From NCBI GenBank assembly GCA_903908785.1, contig CAIVTL010000438.1, forward strand, positions 1 to 7,809: a DNA stretch of 7,809 nucleotides. Reading direction: 5' to 3'. The first letter of the stretch is position 1; every line of letters begins with the position of its first letter. Positions 1-5,483 of the stretch are shown here, piece after piece. The position numbers were made by a program, and so were the translations under genes. This DNA comes from Caldifarciminota bacterium. GTDB taxonomy: Bacteria > Hydrothermota > Tepidihabitantia > Tepidihabitantales > Tepidihabitantaceae. The notes beneath the pieces are model-generated. The model did no database searches and had not been told where the DNA came from. It saw only the letters and a program-made list of their open reading frames with translations.

Positions 1-1200
1 GACTATCCGGGCACGGAAGTGACCGGCGACACGTCGGAGTCGGACCTGACGATGCGCGTGAGCGACGTCAGCCTGAAAGAGGACTTCACCGTCTTCGTGG
101 ATTCGGGCCAGACGTTCCGGTTCGGGGCGGAAGGCAAGCGGTTCGACCTGCACGACTTCCTCGGTACGGACTCGGTCGTGTTCTGGAACCTGCGCGAGCA
201 GCCGTGGTACGCGGCGCTGTACGCGGCCGACAAGTGGCGGCCATGGCAGCCGTTGCTCATCAATGCCGGAGTGCGGGCCGAGTACTTCACGGGCGGCGAC
301 TACTTCCGGGCGTCCCCGCGCGTGAGCGCGAAGTACTTCCTCCGGGAAGACCTGGCCGTCAGCGCGGGCTACGGTCTTTACTACCAGTACCTGAGCATTC
401 CGTTTCCACGGGACGAGATGATAGCCAAGCTGCCGGCGACGTTCTTCCAGCAGTGGATTCCGGCGAGTGACCGGTACGAGCCGGTGTCGGCGGCGCACTA
501 CGTGCTGGGCGGCGAGAAGTGGTTCGGCGACGACGTGCAGATGAGCGTCGAGGGTTACTACAAGCAGATGGCCCACCTTCTGGAAACCGGCTCGATGCTG
601 CCTGGGATAGGCGAGGAGCCGAGCGCGGGCGACACGGTGAAGTTCAACGTCGGCTCGGGCTGGGCAGCGGGCGGGGAAGTACTGCTGCGGCGCAAGGGAA
701 GCTGGGTCGGGTACAGCCTGTCGGTGGCGCGCCGGACGTTCGACAGTTCGAGTTTCTACCCGATATTTGACGCGCGGCACAACTTCAACATCGCGTGGAC
801 AACCAGCCTGGGTCGCGGCTGGAACCTGAACTTGCAGTGGCTGTTCCGCAGCGGGTTCCCATACACCGGGCCAATCGGCCAGTTCCAGTACGTCGGTGAA
901 GGCGGCGCGATTGGGCCCGGGCAAGGGCAGGAGCAGCAGTTCTACTACTGGATGGCGCTCAGCGGCAGGCGCGGCAACTACCGGCTGCCGCCGTATCACC
1001 GGCTCGACGTTGGCGTGGAGAAGGGGTTCAAGCTGTTCGGCATCGGCTGGACCTGGTACATGCAGGTCATCAACGTCTACGCGCAGAAGAACGTGCTCTG
1101 GTACGAATACCGGACCGACGAGAACGGCCGGGTCGTGCGCGAGCCGTTCACAATCCTGCCCATCCCGATTCCGAGTTTCGGCATCCGCGGGAGCTTCTAG
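1..1200 (+). CDS. TonB-dependent outer-membrane receptor, C-terminal part (gene enters from the left edge)
   Basis: The reading frame is open from base 1 to the TAG at 1198-1200, so 399 codons are visible and the N-terminal signal, plug domain and first strands lie outside the window. The translation has the alternating aromatic/polar pattern of an outer-membrane beta-barrel. Three blocks are characteristic of TonB-dependent receptors: RASPRVSAKYFL (extracellular/strand region), RHNFNIAWTTSLGRGWNLN followed by RSGFPYT, and the near-terminal YHRLDVGVEKGF...YMQVINVYAQKNVLWYEY. The protein ends in phenylalanine (SFGIRGSF), the usual C-terminal barrel-assembly signal recognised by BamA. Such receptors import bulky ligands across the outer membrane using energy from TonB-ExbBD. 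The ligand cannot be told from this part. The lipoprotein gene begins three bases after the stop codon, which suggests one transcription unit. An in-frame GTG at 19 is not the true start, because homologous barrel sequence is already present before it. Confidence 0.88.
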   Translation, partial: DYPGTEVTGDTSESDLTMRVSDVSLKEDFTVFVDSGQTFRFGAEGKRFDLHDFLGTDSVVFWNLREQPWYAALYAADKWRPWQPLLINAGVRAEYFTGGDYFRASPRVSAKYFLREDLAVSAGYGLYYQYLSIPFPRDEMIAKLPATFFQQWIPASDRYEPVSAAHYVLGGEKWFGDDVQMSVEGYYKQMAHLLETGSMLPGIGEEPSAGDTVKFNVGSGWAAGGEVLLRRKGSWVGYSLSVARRTFDSSSFYPIFDARHNFNIAWTTSLGRGWNLNLQWLFRSGFPYTGPIGQFQYVGEGGAIGPGQGQEQQFYYWMALSGRRGNYRLPPYHRLDVGVEKGFKLFGIGWTWYMQVINVYAQKNVLWYEYRTDENGRVVREPFTILPIPIPSFGIRGSF

Positions 1201-1230
1201 CGAATGGCGAATGGCGAATGGCGAATGGCG
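1201..1230 (+). repeat. Tandem heptamer repeat CGAATGG, four perfect copies
   Basis: Directly after the receptor stop codon, CGAATGG occurs four times without error (1201-1228), followed by a partial CG. Each unit holds an ATG, at 1204, 1211, 1218 and 1225. Because 7 is not a multiple of 3, these fall in all three reading frames, and only 1204 and 1225 are in frame with the lipoprotein. The repeat therefore supplies the start region of the next gene. The perfect copies suggest recent expansion compared with the degenerate heptamer arrays elsewhere in the window. Confidence 0.95.
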
Positions 1231-2103
1231 AGCCGGTCTTCCGACCTGGCGCTGGTGATGACGTGCTGTGTGCTCCTACTGGTGCTGGGGTGTGATGAGG
1301 GTATTGAGAAGTACAAGCCGGAGCCGAATGTCTACTGCATCCTGCGCAGCGACCGCGACACGGTCAGCCTGATGGCGGGCATGACCATGAGCTACTCCGA
1401 TTCGGTTCCCGACTCGAACAAATGGAATGGAACTGCCGGCGTGGTTGCGAAGGTTCAACATCAGGGCGCAGAGGTGGTTCTTGCCGAGTTGCCCGGTCCG
1501 GTCGGGTTCTACCAGGCCGCGCCGTTGACGGTCATGCCGGGGGACAGCTATTCTCTCTCGCTCGAGTACCCTGACGGCGCGACGGTCAGAGGTAGGACGA
1601 CCGTGCCGGACACATTCAGCTTCAGCCGCCTGCGAGTGGATACCACTTTCGAGGTGCCGTGGCCCGGCGACACGTTCGCTGTAGTCACCCTCAGCGCGGC
1701 GTGGAACGTGAGCCGAGGCGCGTCCGGGTACGTCGTGCTGAGCGACGTCTGGTACGGGAACAGCGCCGAGAGCGTGCTGGTATGGTACGGGCCGTACCCG
1801 GCGTCGGCGCGCGAGGATTCCCTATGGATGCAGCCGTTCTCATACGAGTGGGATACCCTGAACCAGACCATGGACAGCCTGCCCATCAACCGTGTGAGAG
1901 TCGAAATCCGGGCTATTGACCGCAACTACCGTGACTACAACGAGCAGCAATGGGGCGGCCAGGCCGACCCGGACAAGATGCACCTTGACGGCGCGGTGGG
2001 CGTGTTCGGCTCAGCTTGCATCGCGGAAACGACGGTCCGGTTCCGGACCACCAGCGCGGACAGAGTCAACCACAGAGGCCACGGAGAGCACAGAGTTAGG
2101 TGA
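1204..2103 (+). CDS. DUF4249-like outer-membrane lipoprotein downstream of the TonB-dependent receptor
   Basis: The longest frame encodes 299 residues. A lipobox (LLLVLGC, Cys codon at 1291-1293) marks it as a signal peptidase II lipoprotein. Of the two in-frame ATGs in the repeat, 1225 gives a plausible signal (MASRSSDL then a hydrophobic stretch) with Cys at residue 23. ATG 1258 leaves only 11 residues and no positive charge, so it is less likely. No clear Shine-Dalgarno site is seen. After Cys come PNVYCILRSDRDTVSL, an Ig-like region with GFYQAAPLTVMPGDSYSLSLEYPDGATVRGRTTVP, and late GAVGVFGSACIAETTVRFRT, a pattern I match to DUF4249 proteins, which commonly follow TonB-dependent receptors in Bacteroidota. 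It probably sits in the outer membrane and assists the receptor; the ligand is unknown. The last residues (NHRGHGEHRVR) are encoded by a nonamer repeat rather than by family sequence, so the native C-terminus has been replaced or extended. The DUF4249 assignment is from pattern only. Confidence 0.72.
   Translation: MANGEWRMASRSSDLALVMTCCVLLLVLGCDEGIEKYKPEPNVYCILRSDRDTVSLMAGMTMSYSDSVPDSNKWNGTAGVVAKVQHQGAEVVLAELPGPVGFYQAAPLTVMPGDSYSLSLEYPDGATVRGRTTVPDTFSFSRLRVDTTFEVPWPGDTFAVVTLSAAWNVSRGASGYVVLSDVWYGNSAESVLVWYGPYPASAREDSLWMQPFSYEWDTLNQTMDSLPINRVRVEIRAIDRNYRDYNEQQWGGQADPDKMHLDGAVGVFGSACIAETTVRFRTTSADRVNHRGHGEHRVR
2071..2097 (+). repeat. Nonamer repeat array (CACAGAGGC-type), three units
   Basis: Three 9-bp units run in register: CACAGAGGC, CACGGAGAG and CACAGAGTT. 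They lie inside the 3' end of the lipoprotein frame and encode its last residues; the TGA follows at 2101-2103. A poorer inverted match (TCCGAACTC, TCCGATTCT at 2118-2135) follows, and a clear inverted copy is at 2371-2389. Confidence 0.85.
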
Positions 2104-2174
2104 AGGCCGGGATTCGCTCCGAACTCTCCGATTCTCTGTACTACAAGCGCGCAGGATCGTCGTCTTCGCGAAGA

Positions 2175-2303
2175 TGTCATTCCGAGGAGCGGAGCGACGA
2201 GGAATCTCGTCCGTCGGCGGGGCAGAGCTTGCCCACGCTTGCCGAAGGGTCGAGATTCCTCGCTGCGTGAGGCTCCGCCGCCGTAGAAACGAACGGAATG
2301 ACA
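2175..2303. repeat. REP-like/MITE-like inverted-repeat element
   Basis: A 129-bp element is bounded by a perfect 10-bp terminal inverted repeat, TGTCATTCCG (2175-2184) against CGGAATGACA (2294-2303). A second perfect 12-bp inverted pair lies inside it: CGAGGAATCTCG (2198-2209) and CGAGATTCCTCG (2251-2262). The apex contains a small hairpin, GGGCA/TGCCC (2220-2234). The wording GTCATTCCGAG...GAGGAATCTCG resembles a dispersed REP-like palindrome that I know from many unrelated bacterial genomes, usually found between genes and thought to be moved by Y1/RAYT-type transposases. There is no transposase here. A 12-bp palindrome, TCTTCGCGAAGA (2163-2174), abuts its left end. It fills most of the 348-bp stretch between the lipoprotein and the solute-binding protein, in which I see no gene. 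It could end or stabilise transcripts from the receptor unit. Confidence 0.75.
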
Positions 2304-2322
2304 GTCGGTCGGGGTTTTGACC

Positions 2323-2350
2323 GTTGACATTTGCCTTTTGCACTTTGACT
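2323..2350 (-). repeat. Degenerate heptamer array (AGTCAAA-type on the - strand), four units
   Basis: On the - strand the units read AGTCAAA, GTGCAAA, AGGCAAA, TGTCAAC. All share the core GNCAA or GCAAA in strict 7-bp register over 28 bp. This is the same period as the arrays at 1201, 3703, 6241 and 6522 but a different unit sequence. It is non-coding. Confidence 0.75.
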
Positions 2351-2351
2351 T

Positions 2352-2368
2352 GCGGCCTCCGAGGCCGC
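2352..2368. repeat. 17-bp perfect palindrome GCGGCCTCCGAGGCCGC
   Basis: Eight-base arms flank a single central C. As RNA this would form a 6-bp GC stem with a five-base loop. No T-run follows on either strand, so it is not a classical intrinsic terminator. It lies between the inverted heptamer array and the inverted nonamers, about 50 bp before the promoter of the solute-binding protein gene. Confidence 0.7.
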
Positions 2369-2370
2369 GC

Positions 2371-2389
2371 TGTGGTCTCCGTGGTTCCA
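2371..2389 (-). repeat. Inverted copy of the nonamer repeat
   Basis: Read on the - strand this is GGAACCACGGAGACCACAG, about two units of the nonamer family seen at 2071-2097 but in opposite orientation. The two sets bracket the REP-like element. Confidence 0.6.
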
Positions 2390-2417
2390 CATCGGGCTTC
2401 GGGTCCCGGCCAAGTCG

Positions 2418-2445
2418 TTGACTCACGGCGGGATGGTTCTAGAAT
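2418..2445 (+). promoter_or_regulatory. Sigma-70-like promoter positioned for leaderless transcription of the solute-binding protein gene
   Basis: A -35 box TTGACT (2418-2423, 5/6 to TTGACA) and a -10 box TAGAAT (2440-2445, 5/6 to TATAAT) are separated by 16 bp. A start site about seven bases after the -10 box falls at 2452, the A of the ATG. No Shine-Dalgarno sequence lies between them. The promoter call rests on consensus match and position only. Confidence 0.6.
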
Positions 2446-2451
2446 AATGCG

Positions 2452-3705
2452 ATGAGCAGGAACACATTTGCGGCTTTGTCGTTGGCGCTGGCCTTCATCG
2501 TTGGATGCAGGACTCCCTCGAAGAAGACGACCGTTACGTTCTGGCATGCGATGGGCGGAGAGTCGGGCACGACGCTCAAGACGATGGTGGACCGGTTCGA
2601 GAGCACCCATGCGAATATTCACGTCGAGCTGGTGAGCATGGGCAGCTACGACGCCCTGTCACAGAAGCTGATGGGCGCGGTCGCGGCGAAGAACCCGCCC
2701 GTCATCGCGCAGCAGTACGAGAACTGGACCGCCCAGCTCCACGCCGGCGGCGAACTCGTCTACCTCGACAGCTTCGTGCGCGGGCCGGACGGGCTGTCAC
2801 CGGAAGAGCTGGCCGACATCTACCCGGCGCTACTTGAGAACAACTCGTGGGACGGCAGGCTGCTGACCCTGCCGTTCAACAAGAGCGTGCCGGTCTACTA
2901 CTACAACGTGCCGATGTTCGCCGCCGCCGGCTACCCCGAGTTTCCGAAGACGTGGCCGGAGTTCCGGGCTGCGGCGAACAAGCTGACGAAGAGAGACGCG
3001 GCGGGCAACGTCACAGTCTGGGGCGCGGCCGGCGGCACCGATATCTGGATATTCGGCTCGATGCTGTTTCAGCGCGGCAGCCGGTTCCTCGAACAGGAGG
3101 ACGGCAAGTCGCTGTTCAACGGCAAGGAAGGCGTCGAGGCGCTCCGGTTCCAGGTTGACATGGTGCTGAAGGACAAGACGCAGAATACCGACGTCGGCCG
3201 GACGCCGATGGACGATTTCCAGGTGGGCAGGATGGCAACCCTGACCGGCAGTTCGACCTGGCGTGCACCGGTCGTGGACAAGGAAACGTTCCCGGTCGGA
3301 ATGGCGCCGGTGCCGACATGGGGCAAACCGGCAGCGATTGTCTACGGCACGAATATCGGCATGTTCCGGCGGGCGACGCCGCAGCAGAAGGCCGCGGCGT
3401 GGACGTTCATCAAGTGGTTCATCGCGCCTGAGCAGCAGGTCGAATGGTCGCTAGGCACATGGTACGTGCCGATACACCGCAAGTCGCTTGAAGACCCGAG
3501 GATGGTCGAGCGGCTGGCCAAGACGCCGGGACTGAAGGCCGCCTACGCGCAGATGGACTTTGCCGTGTTCGAACCGCGCGGGCTCAAGTGGCTCGCCGGC
3601 CGCAAGGCGCTGGTAGAGGAGCTTGAGCAGGCGATGCTAGGTGCAAAGACACCGAAGCAGGCGCTGGATGATGCGGCCGCACGATACGCGGCTGGCGGGC
3701 AATGA
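2452..3705 (+). CDS. Extracellular solute-binding lipoprotein of an ABC importer (family 1, UgpB-like)
   Basis: This 417-residue protein begins with a lipoprotein signal (MSRNTFAALSLALAFIVGC, Cys at residue 19), so it should be tethered to a membrane facing the periplasm. The mature part opens with VTFWHAMGGESGTTLKTMVDRFE, then GSYDALSQKLMGAVAAKNPPVIAQQYENWTAQL, closely resembling the start of the glycerol-3-phosphate/sugar binding protein UgpB and relatives. Later LPFNKSVPVYYYNVPMF, WPEFRAAANKLT, the MATLTGSSTW hinge region and AAWTFIKWFIAPEQQVEWSLGTWYVPIHRKS fit the family-1 (SBP_bac_1/8) fold, and the length is normal. Its likely role is capture of a sugar, oligosaccharide or glycerophosphodiester for import; the ligand is not predictable. 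No permease or ATPase gene adjoins it: repeats lie upstream and an unrelated secreted protein downstream. Transcription probably starts at the ATG itself. The stop codon is part of a TGACCAA repeat unit. Confidence 0.9.
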   Translation: MSRNTFAALSLALAFIVGCRTPSKKTTVTFWHAMGGESGTTLKTMVDRFESTHANIHVELVSMGSYDALSQKLMGAVAAKNPPVIAQQYENWTAQLHAGGELVYLDSFVRGPDGLSPEELADIYPALLENNSWDGRLLTLPFNKSVPVYYYNVPMFAAAGYPEFPKTWPEFRAAANKLTKRDAAGNVTVWGAAGGTDIWIFGSMLFQRGSRFLEQEDGKSLFNGKEGVEALRFQVDMVLKDKTQNTDVGRTPMDDFQVGRMATLTGSSTWRAPVVDKETFPVGMAPVPTWGKPAAIVYGTNIGMFRRATPQQKAAAWTFIKWFIAPEQQVEWSLGTWYVPIHRKSLEDPRMVERLAKTPGLKAAYAQMDFAVFEPRGLKWLAGRKALVEELEQAMLGAKTPKQALDDAAARYAAGGQ

Positions 3706-3758
3706 CCAATTCTCAATTCCTGATTGCCAACGAATGACCAATCCCGGAGAATGACCAA
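3703..3758 (+). repeat. Degenerate heptamer array (TGACCAA-type) spanning the gap between two genes
   Basis: TGACCAA is repeated exactly at 3703-3709, 3735-3741 and 3752-3758, with related units TTCTCAA, TTCCTGA and TTGCCAA in 7-bp register after the first copy. The first copy contains the TGA stop of the solute-binding protein. The third overlaps the ATG of the next gene (A followed by TGACCAA). The whole 45-bp intergenic spacer is made of this repeat apart from a short CCCGGAGA segment. Confidence 0.8.
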
Positions 3759-4659
3759 ACTACGTCCTCGCCTCCTCGCGTTCTTTCTGAGCTTGTTTCT
3801 CGCGGTCCCGGCTGTCGCCCAGAAAGGAGCGCCGGCACGCGACACCGCAGGTTCGGCAGTGAGCACTCGCTGGCCATCGATCGGCTGGACTGCAGTCGCA
3901 GATTCGGATGCCGCGGAACTTACTCGCATCTATCTCCGGCAGGACAGCATCGCCCAGACCTGTCCGCCTGAGTGGATCAAGGAGACCAGCCTGTCATGGC
4001 GTGAAGCACGTCATCCTTTGCTCGAAACGCTACTGCCCGACACGAGGTGGTTCGTGGTGGATGTAGACAGGGGTTACTACCAGCTCATTGGGGTAGGGTT
4101 GTGCGTTTCTCGAGCACTTAGGGTGCACCGGTTCTACAGGAATGGGGAAGCCAATCTGCTTCTGCGCGCTGCCCCACTCAGTTTTGACGGCAGTTCGAAC
4201 CGGGACGTGGCCAGAGTGGCCGTGCTGTTCTTTCTGCTGTACGAGTCCGCAGCCCGACTTGAGAGTAGTCAGCCAGCCATGCGAGTCTACGCGCGGGCCG
4301 AGGACTTTCTGCCAGCCACGCGAAAGTGGAAGAGTGGCACCGAGAGAATAGCCATGGACGAATCCGACAGCTCGCTCCAACGGGCACGTCAAATGGCGGA
4401 CTCCGCCAATCGGGCCAGGGACCTGCGGGACAGTATCGAGAGCATCGCCCTGTCTGTCGCCATCCCCGAAGTCGAGTTCGAAGCGATGCGTGACGAGCCG
4501 TTCGACCCGGACACGGCGGGACTGATTCATCTGCGTGTTTCATGCGCTGTGGACGGACGCCAAAGGGTTTTCCTCGTTTCGTTCAAGGACGGCCAGTTGA
4601 CGTCCCTTGTGGAAAACGGGCGGAAGGTGATGGTCTACGATCCGGTTCGCGCACGCTGA
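3751..4659 (+). CDS. Exported protein of unknown function
   Basis: I do not recognise this 302-residue protein. From ATG 3751 it starts with a clean Sec signal peptide (MTKLRPRLLAFFLSLFLAVPAVA, cleavage expected after AVA at residue 23, before QKGAP), so the mature protein is probably periplasmic or secreted. An in-frame TTG at 3724 would add nine repeat-encoded residues and spoil the signal, so I prefer 3751. GGAG lies only one base before that ATG, too close for a normal ribosome site. The mature part has a motif-poor N-terminal half with WFVVDVDRGYYQLIGVGLC, a hydrophobic segment VARVAVLFFLLYESAA that is short for a membrane span, a charged helical stretch (SLQRARQMADSANRARDLRDSIES), and a C-terminal strand-rich end (RVFLVSFKDGQLTSLVENGRKVMVYD). 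It has three cysteines. It follows the solute-binding protein by 45 bp, but nothing shows that they act together. Codon use appears a little less GC-biased than its neighbours; I did not compute this. Confidence 0.75.
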   Translation: MTKLRPRLLAFFLSLFLAVPAVAQKGAPARDTAGSAVSTRWPSIGWTAVADSDAAELTRIYLRQDSIAQTCPPEWIKETSLSWREARHPLLETLLPDTRWFVVDVDRGYYQLIGVGLCVSRALRVHRFYRNGEANLLLRAAPLSFDGSSNRDVARVAVLFFLLYESAARLESSQPAMRVYARAEDFLPATRKWKSGTERIAMDESDSSLQRARQMADSANRARDLRDSIESIALSVAIPEVEFEAMRDEPFDPDTAGLIHLRVSCAVDGRQRVFLVSFKDGQLTSLVENGRKVMVYDPVRAR

Positions 4660-4694
4660 AAGCGGACTCGCTACGGAGCAAGGCGGGCGGGGCT

Positions 4695-4739
4695 TCAGTA
4701 CTCGACTGAGTCGAGCAGGAGTCCATGAGGCGGAGTGGG
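4695..4739 (-). pseudogene. Second, diverged copy of the truA 3' end
   Basis: Immediately after the SDR stop codon (TGA, 4740-4742), and in the same frame, the sequence encodes PTPPHGLLLDSVEY followed by TGA (4695-4697). The genuine TruA ends APAQGLLLDSVEYE and a stop. Over the 12 codons 4698-4733 against 5479-5514, 27 of 36 bases match. In the nine codons GLLLDSVEY all six differences are silent, showing that this was once under protein-level selection. Weaker likeness (GRPP against GRPSPP) reaches back into the last codons of the SDR gene. It contains the 15-bp palindrome CTCGACTGAGTCGAG (4701-4715). This is a remnant, not an expressed gene. Confidence 0.82.
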
Positions 4740-5483
4740 TCAGCGGGCCGGAGGGCGGCCGGGCAGCAGGGTCTTCAATCTCATGAACCAGTGTTGGAGC
4801 CTGACCACTACGACCATTGGCCACGGCGCGGAATAGCGGAACGGCTTTCGGTCGATGCAGGTAAGGAGATGGCGGACGGCACGGTCGACGGGCATCATGA
4901 ACGGCTTCACATCGCCTTTGGCCATCTTTGTGTCAACGAATCCGAACCGGACATTGGTCACATAGACGCCCTTCGGTCTCAGGGCAAGGGCCAGGCCTTC
5001 GAGATAGCTTGAGAAGCCGGCCTTGGATGCACTGTAGCTCGGGGCGTCGGCCGACACCAGTTCGTCGGCCAGGCTGGACAGGCCGATGAAGTGTCCGACC
5101 CCGCGCCGCTCCATCAACGGTATGACACAGGCCGCCGTCTTCACCATTCCCACGAGATTCACTTCGAAGACCTCGGCCTCCTGCTCCATGCGGGAGAGGT
5201 CGAGCGGCTCGCCCACCCCGACGCAGTAGACGCACAGGTCCGGCGGCGTGACCGTGGCCAGCAGCGTCTTGAGCTTCTCCGCGTACGCGTCATTCTGCAC
5301 CAGCGCCCGGGCATGCCGATAGGATTCGTGCCGGAGCGGCGAATCGCTGCGCGAGACGCCCAGCACGGTCCATCCCTGCCGGAGGAGTTCCCGGGTCAGG
5401 GCCAGGCCGATTCCGTCCGAATTCCCAATCACGAGCGCCAGCGGGGACGCCGGGCGACCCGGGGCCTGTTTTCTACTCGTACT
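4740..5483 (-). CDS. Short-chain dehydrogenase/reductase (SDR), probably NADPH-dependent
   Basis: Classical SDR fold and catalytic set. Counting from a TTG start at 5483 (247 residues, normal length): cofactor motif GNSDGIG at 20-26 (GxxxGxG); Arg in VSRS near residue 45 after the second strand, which favours NADP(H); VGVG in place of the usual NAG; catalytic Asn109 (FEVNLVG), Ser137 (GLSS), and Tyr150-x3-Lys154 (YSASK). The enzyme would oxidise or reduce a hydroxyl/carbonyl group; the substrate is unknown. The C-terminus carries a hydrophobic/basic tail (PWPMVVVVRLQHWFMRLKTLLP). The frame stays open to a GTG at 5558, but that start would overlap truA by 86 bp and those extra residues are a shadow of TruA. 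The TTG at 5483 overlaps truA by 11 bp and lies about 16 codons before the first strand, though no strong ribosome site is visible. Its start lies in the truA tail, and its stop adjoins a second copy of that tail. Confidence 0.85.
   Translation of the reverse strand, partial: STSRKQAPGRPASPLALVIGNSDGIGLALTRELLRQGWTVLGVSRSDSPLRHESYRHARALVQNDAYAEKLKTLLATVTPPDLCVYCVGVGEPLDLSRMEQEAEVFEVNLVGMVKTAACVIPLMERRGVGHFIGLSSLADELVSADAPSYSASKAGFSSYLEGLALALRPKGVYVTNVRFGFVDTKMAKGDVKPFMMPVDRAVRHLLTCIDRKPFRYSAPWPMVVVVRLQHWFMRLKTLLPGRPPAR

Noticed and set aside
2306..2323. Intrinsic terminator CGGTC-GGGGTTTT-GACCG
   Set aside because: Only a 5-bp stem, with the T-run in the loop rather than after the stem; not convincing.
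1935..2622. Minus-strand frames of 163 and 203 codons across the repeat region
   Set aside because: They run through the REP-like element and antisense to the lipoprotein and solute-binding protein genes, with arginine/serine-rich shadow composition and no domain.
4030..4543. Minus-strand frames of 121 and 166 codons opposite the exported protein
   Set aside because: The + strand frame has a signal peptide and normal composition; the antisense frames have none and look like GC-rich shadows.
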